A DNA stretch of 64,000 bases from UBA5066 sp048500275. Lineage in GTDB: Bacteria; Acidobacteriota; Thermoanaerobaculia; UBA5066. A model generated the notes under the pieces. It was not told the DNA's origin. It did not search any database and worked only from the letters and a program-made list of their open reading frames with translations. Where the stretch lies: contig JASNYI010000001.1 of NCBI GenBank assembly GCA_048500275.1, forward strand, positions 372,001 through 436,000. The letters run 5' to 3'. The first letter of the stretch is position 1; each line of letters starts with the position of its first letter. Below are positions 15,079 to 24,202 of the stretch, piece by piece. The position numbers and the translations under genes were made by a program.

Positions 15079-15927
15079 TCAGAAGGACGCGACGGCGAAG
15101 AGGCGCGGCCCCGCGAAGGTGTAGTGGGCGGAGAAGACCCTGTCGTCGTCCACGTACTCCTTGATCCGGATCGTGTTGACGTCCACTCCGGCGCCGACGC
15201 CGAGGTGCTTCGTGAAGTACCACTTCGCGTTGAGCCCGCCCGAGAGGGTCCCGCCGGAGGCCTCGTCCGTGTGGAGGAACAGGGTGCGAACGTAGAACCC
15301 GAACGTCACCTGGCTCGAGATCGCGCCGTCGACGACGATGCCGAGGACCGGCACCGGGGCCTTGACGTCGAACCCCCTCTCGAACGAGCCTGTCTCGAAC
15401 GTCCCGTCGGGCCTCGTGACCTTCCCCTCGCCCTCGAGGCTCGCCTCCACGGCCCAGTACGAGACCCCGAGCGTGGCACCCACGCGGACGTTGTCGGCGC
15501 GGAACATGTCGAACCGGTAGCCGAGGTAGACCTCGTCGCTGTCGAAGCGACCGTCGATCTGCCCCCCCGCCGCGTAGGTCAGCTCCCCCCAGGTGATGTC
15601 GGCGTCGATCACGCGGCGTCCCTCTCTCGCGATCGTGTCGAATCCGAACTGGAGGTAGCTGACGTTCGAGAAGCGCCACTGCCCCATGCCGCGGAAGTGG
15701 GTCTGCATGACCGGCACGTCGAGGAGCTTCTCGAAGTCGATGGTCGTCCCGGCCGACACGACTCCGTCGCGGGTGACGTCGAGCCGGGCCTCCGTGTCGA
15801 ACGAGTCCCACGCGCCCCCCAGCTCGAACTGGAAGCGGTTCTGCGCTCCTTCCGGGAAGTCCGCGCCGTGAGCGGCGGGGACGGCCAGCGCGAGGGCCAG
15901 GACGGCGGCGAATCGGAGCTGCTTCAT
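15079..15927 (-). CDS. Outer-membrane beta-barrel protein
   Basis: 282 aa from ATG 15927 with GGAGAAG upstream. A signal peptide (MKQLRFAAVLALALAVPAAHGA) precedes alternating beta-strands ending in a C-terminal phenylalanine (RLFAVASF), the usual recognition signal for BAM. The strands contain regular aromatic girdles (SYLQFGFDTI, EVYLGYRFDMF). No specific transport function can be read. It is convergent with speD (17 bp apart). Confidence 0.8.
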   Translation of the reverse strand: MKQLRFAAVLALALAVPAAHGADFPEGAQNRFQFELGGAWDSFDTEARLDVTRDGVVSAGTTIDFEKLLDVPVMQTHFRGMGQWRFSNVSYLQFGFDTIAREGRRVIDADITWGELTYAAGGQIDGRFDSDEVYLGYRFDMFRADNVRVGATLGVSYWAVEASLEGEGKVTRPDGTFETGSFERGFDVKAPVPVLGIVVDGAISSQVTFGFYVRTLFLHTDEASGGTLSGGLNAKWYFTKHLGVGAGVDVNTIRIKEYVDDDRVFSAHYTFAGPRLFAVASF

Positions 15928-16222
15928 CACTTCTCCTCCAGGTAGTCCGCGATCGTGAATCCGCGCGCGGGGCGAGGCGGCTCGGAGCGCGCAACGACCT
16001 GCGGATTGTCGCCCAGCAGGAGAAACCCGGTGGCCAGGCCGTTCTGTATCGCTTTTCGGCAGTGCGCCCGGTTCGTGCCCCGCACGCACCATCGGGGTAC
16101 GATAAGGCGCTCGCAGCGATCGTGAGAGCGCTCAACGGAGTAGGACACGTCCACCCGAACGAGGCCCGAGGGGTCGCACGCAGCGAAGGACCGACCCGAT
16201 CGAACCGAAAAGGAGACCTTCC

Positions 16223-16741
16223 ATGAAGACGACCGTTTCCGCCCTCGCCCTCGCCCTCCTCGTGTCCGGCGCCGCCCTCGCGGCCCCGCAGGCCCAGAAG
16301 GCCGACCCGAAGATGGCCCAGTCCACCGAGAAGGCGACCGACGCCGCCGCCGCCGCGGTCGCCCAGGCGCGCGCCGACATCCAGAAGGACCGCAACGCCA
16401 TCGTCGGAGCGGCGATGGACCTCACCGACGCGCAGGCCGGTCCGTTCTGGGACCTCTACGCGAAGTACCGGGCCGCCCGCAAGCCCGCCATGGACCGCCT
16501 CGCCGCCCTTCTCCTCGAGTACTCGAAGACGATGGACACGATGACCGACGACCAGGCCACCAAGCTCCTGAACGAGATGCTCTCGATCCAGAAGCAGGAG
16601 GCCACCACGAAGGCGGAGTGGGCCGTGAAGTTCCAGCAGAAGCTCCCCGGCAAGGTCGTCACCCGCTTCTTCCAGGTCGACAACAAGCTCGACGCCGTCG
16701 TCCTCTTCCAGCTCGCGGCCGAAGTCCCGCTCGTCGAGTAA
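16223..16741 (+). CDS. Secreted helical protein (Spy/CpxP-like size)
   Basis: 172 aa. The signal peptide MKTTVSALALALLVSGAALA ends at an AxA site, followed by an all-helical, Lys/Ala/Asp-rich mature protein. AAAAGGAGA lies 8 nt upstream. The helical pattern and size suggest a periplasmic chaperone-like protein of the Spy/CpxP kind, but the LTxxQ motif is not clear. The 295 bp upstream (15928-16222) hold no gene and presumably the divergent promoters. Confidence 0.7.
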   Translation: MKTTVSALALALLVSGAALAAPQAQKADPKMAQSTEKATDAAAAAVAQARADIQKDRNAIVGAAMDLTDAQAGPFWDLYAKYRAARKPAMDRLAALLLEYSKTMDTMTDDQATKLLNEMLSIQKQEATTKAEWAVKFQQKLPGKVVTRFFQVDNKLDAVVLFQLAAEVPLVE

Positions 16742-16769
16742 GGCCCATTCGAGCAAGGAGACTGCTCAG

Positions 16770-17423
16770 ATGAACCGCTCGAAAGCCCTCGCCCTCGTCA
16801 CGCTCTTCGCGCTGGCCACCCTCGCTCCCGTCGCCGCAGCCCAGAGCGGCCTCGAGATCACCCCGACCGTCGGCTACCGCTTCCAGAGCAGCATCTCGAC
16901 GGACACGAACAACTTCATCGACTCCGTCGACGTTCCCGAGAGCCTGACCTACGGCCTGACGGTCGAGTACCCGGTCCACCCGAGCTTCAACGTCGAGTTC
17001 CTCTGGAGCCACCAGGACACGAACCTCGAGGCCGACTTCCGGGGCGCTCCCCCGGCGGGGATCGACCCGCAGTTCGCGGACCTCAAGATCGACACCTTCC
17101 AGATCGGCGGCCTCTGGCAGTCCGGCCGGGGCGGCGACAAGGTGCGCTGGTACTTCGACCTCCTCCTCGGAGCGACCGTGCTCAACCCCTCCGCCGACTA
17201 CGAATCGCTCAGCCGGTTCTCCATGAGCCTCGGAGGCGGCGCCAAGTTCCAGTTCTCGAACAACGTCGGCCTCCGCCTCGGCGCCCGATGGATGCCGGTC
17301 TACATCAACTCGGCCGACAGCGGCTACTACTGGTGCGACCCCTACTGGGGCTGCTACGAGTACTACGACACGAACTACCTCAACCAGCTCGACACCCACC
17401 TCGGCCTGAGCATCAAGTTCTGA
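16770..17423 (+). CDS. Outer-membrane beta-barrel protein with Trp/Tyr/Cys loop
   Basis: 217 aa, AAGGAG ribosome site. The signal peptide ends at AAAQ. The mature protein is an OmpW/Opa-sized barrel with alternating strands, ending in LSIKF. A loop near residues 185-205 is unusually aromatic and contains two cysteines (YYWCDPYWGCYEYYDTNY), probably an extracellular disulphide-closed loop. It is 28 bp after the helical secreted protein and probably co-transcribed. Confidence 0.8.
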   Translation: MNRSKALALVTLFALATLAPVAAAQSGLEITPTVGYRFQSSISTDTNNFIDSVDVPESLTYGLTVEYPVHPSFNVEFLWSHQDTNLEADFRGAPPAGIDPQFADLKIDTFQIGGLWQSGRGGDKVRWYFDLLLGATVLNPSADYESLSRFSMSLGGGAKFQFSNNVGLRLGARWMPVYINSADSGYYWCDPYWGCYEYYDTNYLNQLDTHLGLSIKF

Positions 17424-17450
17424 CGCCGGTCCCCGGGAAGCCGGGACCTG

Positions 17451-17482
17451 ACGCCCGCTGCGCCGCGCCGCGCAGCGGGCGT
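17451..17482 (+). terminator. Strong GC hairpin after the barrel gene
   Basis: 13-bp perfect stem (ACGCCCGCTGCGC/GCGCAGCGGGCGT) with a 6-nt loop, followed by TTCGCTTC. It separates the rightward barrel gene from the leftward cytochrome operon and may act on both. Confidence 0.7.
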
Positions 17483-17510
17483 TTCGCTTCGGGGTGAGCC
17501 GCGTGCCCCT

Positions 17511-19787
17511 TCAGCGGCGGAGGAGAAAGCTCCTGACCTGCCCCGCTTCCGGGCGCGCGGGGTCGAGAGCGGACATCCGGTCCGCGAGGACGCCCGCCTC
17601 CGAGAGCCGCCCGCGGCGGAGGAGGAAGTCGGCCAGGGCGAAGACGAAGTCGTAGTCCGACGGCTCGAGCTCGACCGCCCGGCGGAGCATCCTCTCCGCC
17701 TCGACGTCCCGACCGGCCCGCGCGAGCGCCAGCCCGGCGTTCCAGGCGGCGCGCGCGTTCCAGGGCATCCCCTCCGCGCCGCGCGCGAGGAACCCGGCCG
17801 CCTCGTCCACGCGCCCCGTCTCGGCGAGGAGGAGCCCGAGCGAGTAAGCCACCCGGGCCTCTTCCGGGTTCGCCGAGAGGACCTCCCGGAGGAGCTCCTC
17901 GGCCTCTGAGTACTTCCCCTGCCGGGCGAGGAGAAGGGCGAGGTTCGCCTTCGGCGGGGCCCAGAGGTCGTCCACGGCGATCGCCCTCCGGTAGGCCTCC
18001 TCCGCCCGCGCCGGGTCGTTCCTCTTCTCGTGGAGAAGGCCGAGGTTGTGCCCCGCGAAGGAGAAGTCGAGGGAGTACTCCATCGCCTTCTCGTAGTCGG
18101 CGAGCGCCGTGCCGAGCGCCTCCTGCTGGTAGGGTTTCAGGAGCGCCGGGGGTGTCCCGGCGAGGGCGGAGGCGGCCTCGAGCCGGACGGCGCGGTGGGG
18201 GTCCGCCAGGAGCGGCGCGAGCCGGGCGACGCGCTCGGCCTCGTCGGCGATGGGCGCCTCGGAGACGGCGGTGCGCCTCACCAGCGGCTCCTCGTCGAGG
18301 AGGGCGCGCCGGAATGCGGCGATGACGTCCGGGCCCTCGTAGCGGCCGAGGAGGGAGAGGGCGGTGGCCCTAACGAGCGTGGGCGAGAGGGCGTCCCCGG
18401 CGAGCCGGATCAGCTCCGGCTTCGCCGCGGGTTCGCCCTTCCGCCCGGCCGCGAGGGCCGCTCCGTAGTGAGGCTTGCGGGCCGTGCCGTACCACCTGTC
18501 GAAGGCGGCCTCCGAGTACGAAAGCGGCTTGTCGGCGTGGCAGCCCGCCTGGCTGCACGCGTTCGGAACGCCGAGGGCCCTCGTCAGGTCGGGCCGCGGG
18601 ATCCGGATGCTGTGGTCGGCGCGCAGGTGGACGACCATGAACGGCGACTTTGGCATGTGGCAGGAGACGCAGAGGGCCCCGTCGCTCGGCTTTCCCTTCC
18701 ACTCCCTCCTGTGGAAGTGGTGGCGGGCGTCGTCGTACGCGGCCGCCTCGTGGCACTGGAGGCAGACGCCGTTCCCCTCCTTCTTCAGCTTCGCGGTGTG
18801 GGCGTCGTGGCAGTCCGTGCAGCGGACCCCCATCCGGAACATCCGGCTCTGCACGAACGAGCCGTACTCGAACACCTCGTCGAGGATCTGCCCGTCCGCG
18901 TGGTAGAGCCCCTCGGAAAGGAGGACCGGGAGGTGGTTGTCGAGGAGCTCGGAGCGGCGGTGGTCGTAGTCGCCCAGCTCCGTCCGCCGCGAGTGGCACG
19001 GCGCGCACAGCTCCACGAGCTCGCGGTTCGTGATCCCGGAGGTCTTCATGACGAGGCCGAAGTTCTCGACCTGCGCCCGGCCCATGGGCGGCACGTCGGC
19101 CCACGCCACGTGCCGCGAGCCGGGGCCGTGGCACGCCTCGCAGCTCACGTCCACCTCGGACCAGGTGGTGTCGTACGTGTTCGTCTTCGGGTCGAACCCC
19201 TTCACGAGGTTCGTCGAGTGGCACTCGGCGCACATGCCGTTCCAGTTCTGGCTGTTGCGCGTCCAGTGGAGCCAGTCGGAGGGCGGAACCCGCTTCCCCG
19301 GGTAGAGGAAGAACCAGCGCTTTCCGGGAACGTCCCAGGCCACGGAGAACGCCTGCATCCGGCCGCCGGGAAAGCGGACGAGGTACTGCTGGAGGGGATT
19401 CCAGCCGAACGTGTAGGCCACGTCGTAGACCGCGGGCTTCCCGTCGGGCCCGTCCGTCTCGATGCGGAACCTCCCGCCCTCGCGGAAGAACCGGGCCTTC
19501 ATCCCGTCCCCCTCGAAGACGACGCCGGAGAAGTCGCCCCTCACCGTCGCCTCGGTCGCCTCGGTCATCGCCTGGTCGTGGTGCGAGCCGGTCCAGGCCT
19601 TCGCTTCCCTCTCGTGGCAGCGGGCGCACTCCTTGCGGCCCACGAACGTCGCCTCGGCCGTGAGGGCGTTCCCCGGAGCAGGCGTTCGCAGCGCCTCGCG
19701 GGCCAGGTGCAGGGGACAGGAGGCGACGACGAGGCCCGCGGCGACGAGGGCGGTCAGCCTCCAGCGCGCGAGGGCGTCGGTCACCAC
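17511..19787 (-). CDS. Eight-haem cytochrome c with HEAT and TPR repeats
   Basis: 758 aa. A hydrophobic N-terminus (LTALVAAGLVVASC) is either a signal anchor or a lipoprotein signal. Seven CxxCH sites (CARCH, CAECH, CEACH, CAPCH, CTDCH, CLQCH, CVSCH) and one CSQAGCH (Cx4CH) occur by about residue 410. HEAT-like repeats follow at about 455-555, then four or more TPRs at about 575-740. It sits 22 bp after a Rieske gene and after cytochrome b, so it likely takes electrons from that quinol-oxidising module in the periplasm. Alternatives are a stand-alone reductase; no substrate-site motif was recognised. Confidence 0.9.
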   Translation of the reverse strand: MVTDALARWRLTALVAAGLVVASCPLHLAREALRTPAPGNALTAEATFVGRKECARCHEREAKAWTGSHHDQAMTEATEATVRGDFSGVVFEGDGMKARFFREGGRFRIETDGPDGKPAVYDVAYTFGWNPLQQYLVRFPGGRMQAFSVAWDVPGKRWFFLYPGKRVPPSDWLHWTRNSQNWNGMCAECHSTNLVKGFDPKTNTYDTTWSEVDVSCEACHGPGSRHVAWADVPPMGRAQVENFGLVMKTSGITNRELVELCAPCHSRRTELGDYDHRRSELLDNHLPVLLSEGLYHADGQILDEVFEYGSFVQSRMFRMGVRCTDCHDAHTAKLKKEGNGVCLQCHEAAAYDDARHHFHRREWKGKPSDGALCVSCHMPKSPFMVVHLRADHSIRIPRPDLTRALGVPNACSQAGCHADKPLSYSEAAFDRWYGTARKPHYGAALAAGRKGEPAAKPELIRLAGDALSPTLVRATALSLLGRYEGPDVIAAFRRALLDEEPLVRRTAVSEAPIADEAERVARLAPLLADPHRAVRLEAASALAGTPPALLKPYQQEALGTALADYEKAMEYSLDFSFAGHNLGLLHEKRNDPARAEEAYRRAIAVDDLWAPPKANLALLLARQGKYSEAEELLREVLSANPEEARVAYSLGLLLAETGRVDEAAGFLARGAEGMPWNARAAWNAGLALARAGRDVEAERMLRRAVELEPSDYDFVFALADFLLRRGRLSEAGVLADRMSALDPARPEAGQVRSFLLRR

Positions 19788-19809
19788 GTCAGCGCCGCTC
19801 CATCGCGCG

Positions 19810-20286
19810 TCAGCCCCTCGTGACCTGGGAGGCGTCGAAGGCCGACCTGCGGATCGGCGCCGAGACGTCGACCTTCACGACGCCGTTCTCCACCCGCACC
19901 GCGAAGAGGTCGAGCGGGCGGGGCGCCGGCGGCGCGAGGACCTCGCCTCGAAGGTCGAAGGCCGAGGCGTGGCAGGGGCACGCGAAGCGGCCGGAGGCCT
20001 CGTCCCACGGCACGCTGCAGCCGAGGTGCGTGCACTGCCGGTGGAGCGCGAGAAAGCCCCCGTCGGCAAGCCTCACGAGGTAGAACTTTCCGGCCGGAAA
20101 GGCGGTCACCGAGCCCGGGGCGAACGTCTCCGCCGGACCGGCGACGACGAGGCTCCCGGCGTCCCTCGGCGCCTCCTTTCGCGGCCTCAGGAACGACGCG
20201 AGGATCCACACCGCCTCCCCGAGCGCCGCGACGCCGAGCCCGAGCCACGCGAGCCTCAGGAAGGAGCGCCGCCCGGGCGGGGTCAC
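19810..20286 (-). CDS. Rieske iron-sulfur protein
   Basis: 158 aa. The GTG at 20286 overlaps the cytochrome b stop (GTGA). A twin-arginine-like anchor (GRRSFLRLAWLGLGVAALG) sits at the N-terminus. The 2Fe-2S ligands are C85 and H87 (CTHLGC) and C103 and H106 (CPCHASAF); C90 and C105 form the usual disulphide. It accepts electrons from quinol in a bc-type complex. Confidence 0.95.
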   Translation of the reverse strand: MTPPGRRSFLRLAWLGLGVAALGEAVWILASFLRPRKEAPRDAGSLVVAGPAETFAPGSVTAFPAGKFYLVRLADGGFLALHRQCTHLGCSVPWDEASGRFACPCHASAFDLRGEVLAPPAPRPLDLFAVRVENGVVKVDVSAPIRRSAFDASQVTRG

Positions 20287-21680
20287 GCCTGCCACGGCCA
20301 CACCAGCGCCATGCCCGCGCCGCGAAACCAGATTCCCGTCGCGGTCAGGACGGCGAACGCGACCGCGAGGAAGACGAAGAGCGCCTGGGTGGCCTCGAGG
20401 CACGTGGCGCCGGAACGGGAGCGGAGGACCCGGAACCCCGCGGCGCACGCGGCGAGGAGCACCGCGGTGGGCAGGACCCCGCGGGTCACGATCGCGGCGC
20501 CGCCCGACGCGGCGCCCGACACGCCGAGGACCGCCGCGTCGGCGAGGACGAGGAGCGGCGTGACCACGAGGGCGGAGAGGGCCGCGAAGCGGGCCGTGCG
20601 CCGTCCGGTCTCCGACAGGAACCAGGCCCCGCGCGGCTCGTCCCTGGGGAACCCGAGCCAGGGCAGCGAGACGAGCGCGAGCGCGCCCGAGAGCGGGACG
20701 ACGACGACCGCGAAGAGCGGGTGGAGGTGGACGAGGAGCTCCTGGAACCCGAGGAAGTACCAGGGGGCCTTGGCCGGGTCGAGCGAGAGGCCCGGGTTGG
20801 CGGCCGGGCCGAGCGGCGCCCGCACGAGCGCCGAGAACGTGGTGAGCGCGGCGAGGAGGACGAGCGCCGCCGCCGTCTCACGCCAGAGCAGCTCCGGCAG
20901 GAAGAGGACCTGCACCGGCCTCCCCTTCTCGTCCCGGACGGCGTGAGGCGGCACGACGACGCCCCCCGCCTTCCTCACGCGCCAGAAGTGGAAGCCCGCG
21001 CCGGCGAAGAGGAGGGCCGGGAGCCACTGCGTGTGAAGCGCGTAGTACGTCCCGAGCGTCGCCGGACCGATCTCCTCGCCCCCGCGCAGGAGGCTCGCGA
21101 GCGCCGGCCCCCCGAGCGGGACGTAGGCCGCCATCCCGGTCACGATCGTCACGGCCCAGTAGGCGAGCTGGTCCCAGGGGAGGAGGTAGCCGGTGAAGGC
21201 CGAGGCCGCGATCGCGGCGAAGAGGACGAGGCCGACGACCCAGTTCAGCTCGCGCCCCTCGAGGTAGCCGCCCGTGAAGAAGACGCGGAGGAGGTGCAGG
21301 CCCGCCACGAGGACGAGGAGGTTCGCGCTCCAGTGATGGAGCGCCCGCACGAAAGCCCCGAACGGGACCTCGCTCTCCAGCCGATCGATCGACGCCCACG
21401 CGTCGCCCGGGACCGGCGTGTAGCCGAGCATCAGGAGGGAGCCGGTGACGGCGAGGACGCCGAGGAGGACGAGCGACGCCCCTCCGAGCCCGAAGGTGTG
21501 CGTGAAGCGGATCGCTTCGAGCGGGACGCGCACGGGCCTGAGGTGAAGGACGAACGTGCCGACGACCGTCCGCGCCCGCTCTCCGTCCGTCGCCGGCGCC
21601 GCCAGGAGGCTCTCGAGACGGGCCCGAAGCCTTCCCGGAGACCTCTCCTCGGACTCTGGCTCGGTACGGCCCCGTCCCAC
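20283..21680 (-). CDS. Cytochrome b (b6 and subunit IV fused)
   Basis: 465 aa, GTG start at 21680. The N-terminal half carries the haem ligands H115 and H129 (LHHW ... GLHLLRVFF) and H216 and H231 (ALHTQW ... GFHFWRVRKAGG). The spacings of 14 and 15 residues match cytochrome b6. The second half is subunit-IV-like, with KAPWYFLGFQE in place of the PEWY region. It is the quinol-oxidising core; the operon continues with Rieske and an eight-haem cytochrome but has no cytochrome c1 or f. Confidence 0.93.
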   Translation of the reverse strand: MGRGRTEPESEERSPGRLRARLESLLAAPATDGERARTVVGTFVLHLRPVRVPLEAIRFTHTFGLGGASLVLLGVLAVTGSLLMLGYTPVPGDAWASIDRLESEVPFGAFVRALHHWSANLLVLVAGLHLLRVFFTGGYLEGRELNWVVGLVLFAAIAASAFTGYLLPWDQLAYWAVTIVTGMAAYVPLGGPALASLLRGGEEIGPATLGTYYALHTQWLPALLFAGAGFHFWRVRKAGGVVVPPHAVRDEKGRPVQVLFLPELLWRETAAALVLLAALTTFSALVRAPLGPAANPGLSLDPAKAPWYFLGFQELLVHLHPLFAVVVVPLSGALALVSLPWLGFPRDEPRGAWFLSETGRRTARFAALSALVVTPLLVLADAAVLGVSGAASGGAAIVTRGVLPTAVLLAACAAGFRVLRSRSGATCLEATQALFVFLAVAFAVLTATGIWFRGAGMALVWPWQA

Positions 21681-21783
21681 CCGCCCACGATATCCGGTCG
21701 GGAGGCCTCCGGCGAGCCGCTTCCGCGGGAGCAGAATAGGGGAGTTCCGTCAGGGACACCTGGGGCGCCGGGAGGTGGTACCG

Positions 21784-23439
21784 GTGAGTCGTTTCCACAG
21801 GATCGGAGTCCTTCATTCGCTCGCGGGCACGATGGCCGCCTCGGAGAAGCCCCTCGTGGACGCCGCGCTCCTCGCGATCGAGGAAGTCAACGCCGCGGGA
21901 GGCCTGCTCGGGACCCGGGTCGAGGCCGTCGTGGCCGACGGCCGCTCGGAGCCGGCGGTCTTCGGACGCGAAGCGGGCCGCCTCCTGGCGACGAAGGGCG
22001 TCGCCCACGTCTTCGGCTGCTGGACGTCGAGCGCCAGGAAGGCGGTCCGGCGGGAGGTCGAGGCGGCCGGGGCCCTCCTCTGGTACCCCGTTCAGTACGA
22101 AGGCCTCGAGGAGTCCGGGAACGTCTTCTACACGGGCGCCACGATCAACCAGCAGGTGGAGCCCGCGCTGGACTGGGCGCTCACCGAGCTCGGGCGGCGG
22201 TTCTTCCTCGTCGGCTCGGACTACGTCTACCCCCGAACCGCCAACCGGCTCGCGGCTTCGATCATCCGGAGCCACGGCGGCTCCGTGGAGGGCGAGGCCC
22301 TCGTGCCGTTCGGCTCCGTCGACTTCTCGGAGGTCGTCCAGCGCCTCCGCGAGGCCGGGCCGCTGATCGTCTTCAGCACCGTCAACGGGGACAGCAACGT
22401 CGCCTTCTACCGCCAGCTCGCGGCGGCGGGTCTGACGCCCTCCGGGTACCCCGTGATCGCGATGAGCGTCGCCGAGACCGAGTTCGTGGCGATCGGAACG
22501 CCGGCGCACGGGCACCTCGCGTGCTGGGGCTACCTCCAGAGCCTCGGGACCGAGGCCAACAGGAGATTCATCGCCGCCTGGCGGGCTCGCTACGGGCACG
22601 ACCGTTCGACGTCCGACCCGATCGCGACGGCCCACACGCAGATCCACCTCTGGGCGGCGGCCGTCCGGAAGGCCGGCAGCTTCGACCCGGCGGCCGTCGC
22701 GAAAGCGGCCCCCGGGTGCCGGCTGGCGAGCCCCCTCGGAGACGTCTGCATCCGGCCCAACCACCACGTCACGAGGCCGGCCATGGTCGGGCGGGTGGGC
22801 CACGACGGCCACCTCGAGGTCGTCTGGGCGAGCGCCTCCCCCTTCGAGCCTCTTCCCTGGCTCGGCATCGAGCGGGCCGGCCTCATCAACGAGCCGATCA
22901 TCAAGGAGGCCCTCGCGGCCTGGCCCGAGGTGGATTCCGACGCCCGCCTCGAACGTCACCACTCGGCCGAGGCCCTGCAGAAGAGCAGGGGGCGTTTCCG
23001 CGCGATCTTCGAGGCGGCCCCCGTCGGCATCGTCGAGTGCGACGCCTCGGGGAGGTTCCGGGAGGTCAACGAGAGGTTCTGCGAGATCTCCGGCTACTCC
23101 GACGCCGAGCTTTCCGGGATGACGTTCAAGGACCTCACCCACCCCGACGACCTGGCCGCCGACCTCGAGTCCATCCGCCGGCTCGTCGCGGGCGAGGTCG
23201 ACCGCTACTCGCTGGAGAAGCGCTACGTCCGCAAGGACCGAAGTCTCCGGTGGGTGCGCCTCACGGTCTCGGCCGTGAAGAGGCCGAACGGCGGAGTCGA
23301 GACGTTCATCGGGATCGTCGAGGACGTCACGTCGCAGCGGCGCCTCGAGGATGAGCTCACCGCGAACCGCCAGCGCCTGGCGGAGCTGGCCGCGCGCTGC
23401 GCGCCGTTCCCGCCACCCGGCGGAGACGTGACCCGCTGA
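21784..23439 (+). CDS. AmiC/UrtA-like amide-binding domain fused to PAS
   Basis: 551 aa from GTG 21784 (GGGAGG 9 nt upstream). Residues about 1-380 are a type-I periplasmic-binding fold of the urea/amide branch (GVLHSLAGTMAASEKPLVDA at the start, CWTSSARKAV, LLWYPVQYEG, VFYTGA). There is no signal peptide, as in cytoplasmic AmiC. Residues about 395-525 are a PAS/PAC domain (FRAIFEAAPVGIVECDASGR, ending FIGIVEDVT). A short coiled coil follows and the protein ends without kinase, GGDEF or HTH output. It may be a truncated sensor kinase or may act through a partner. Confidence 0.85.
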   Translation: MSRFHRIGVLHSLAGTMAASEKPLVDAALLAIEEVNAAGGLLGTRVEAVVADGRSEPAVFGREAGRLLATKGVAHVFGCWTSSARKAVRREVEAAGALLWYPVQYEGLEESGNVFYTGATINQQVEPALDWALTELGRRFFLVGSDYVYPRTANRLAASIIRSHGGSVEGEALVPFGSVDFSEVVQRLREAGPLIVFSTVNGDSNVAFYRQLAAAGLTPSGYPVIAMSVAETEFVAIGTPAHGHLACWGYLQSLGTEANRRFIAAWRARYGHDRSTSDPIATAHTQIHLWAAAVRKAGSFDPAAVAKAAPGCRLASPLGDVCIRPNHHVTRPAMVGRVGHDGHLEVVWASASPFEPLPWLGIERAGLINEPIIKEALAAWPEVDSDARLERHHSAEALQKSRGRFRAIFEAAPVGIVECDASGRFREVNERFCEISGYSDAELSGMTFKDLTHPDDLAADLESIRRLVAGEVDRYSLEKRYVRKDRSLRWVRLTVSAVKRPNGGVETFIGIVEDVTSQRRLEDELTANRQRLAELAARCAPFPPPGGDVTR

Positions 23440-23493
23440 CGCCGGAAGGCGCCGTCCTCGCCGGACTCACCCGGCGCGCGGCGCCAGAGGCCG

Positions 23494-24198
23494 TCAGCCG
23501 TCCCGCTTGCGCCCGGCCAGCTTCTCGAGCGCCTTCTTCGACCCGAAGACGACGAGCGTGTCGCCGCGCTCGAGGGGCGTCGCGGGAGACGGGATGCCGA
23601 GGATCCTCTCGACCATCCGGGTGCCGAGCCCGAGGATCCTCGTCTCGGGGACGATCCGGCGGATCGTGACGAGCGAGACACCGAAGTCGGCCGGGAAGTC
23701 GATCTCTCCGACCTTCTTCCCGAGCAGCTCTTCTGGCACTCCCACCTCTCCGACCGCGAAGTCGGCCGAGAGCGCGAAGGAGTCGTAGAGCCCTTCGACC
23801 ATCAGGCTCCCGGCGAGCCGCGAGACCGTCTCGGAGACCGGGAGGACGACCTCGTCGACGCCGATCGACTCGAGGATCCGCTCGTGGCGCACCGTCGTGG
23901 CGCGGACGATGATCCTCTTCACACCGATCTGCTTGAGGACGGAGATCGTCAGGAGGGCGGCCTCGAAGTCGTTGCCGAAGCTGACGACGACGGCGTCCAT
24001 CTCCGCCACCCGCTGCTCGGAGAGGGCCTGGTCGTCGGTCGCGTCGAGGCGGACCGTGTGCGTGACGTGGTCCCTCAGGTCGTCGACGGCCTGTTCCCGT
24101 TCGTCGATGGCGAGGACCTCCGCTCCGCGGCGGGAGAGCTCGACGGCCAGCTGCGCGCCGAAATTGCCCAGGCCGATGACGGCGAACTGTCGCGGCAT
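23494..24198 (-). CDS. ktrA: Potassium uptake regulatory subunit (RCK)
   Basis: 234 aa. The RCK_N Rossmann domain starts VIGLGNFGAQLA, with the acidic nucleotide-binding residue in AIDEREQ. RCK_C occupies about 140-220. It gates the KtrB/TrkH pore upstream (4 bp away) in response to ATP/ADP, NAD(H) or c-di-AMP. It is single-unit length, as in KtrA, not the doubled TrkA. The assignment to Ktr rather than Trk rests on length. Confidence 0.93.
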   Translation of the reverse strand: MPRQFAVIGLGNFGAQLAVELSRRGAEVLAIDEREQAVDDLRDHVTHTVRLDATDDQALSEQRVAEMDAVVVSFGNDFEAALLTISVLKQIGVKRIIVRATTVRHERILESIGVDEVVLPVSETVSRLAGSLMVEGLYDSFALSADFAVGEVGVPEELLGKKVGEIDFPADFGVSLVTIRRIVPETRILGLGTRMVERILGIPSPATPLERGDTLVVFGSKKALEKLAGRKRDG

Positions 24199-24202
24199 GT
24201 CC

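Noticed and set aside
14570..16756. 728-aa open frame on the minus strand
   Set aside because: It runs antisense to speD and the 16223 gene, has no domain and shows the composition expected of GC-rich shadow frames.
18030..19823. 597-aa open frame on the plus strand
   Set aside because: Antisense to the multiheme cytochrome, whose CxxCH motifs are clear; low-complexity Arg/Glu/Val content.
20721..23354. 877-aa open frame on the plus strand
   Set aside because: Shadow of cytochrome b and the sensor gene; no domain.
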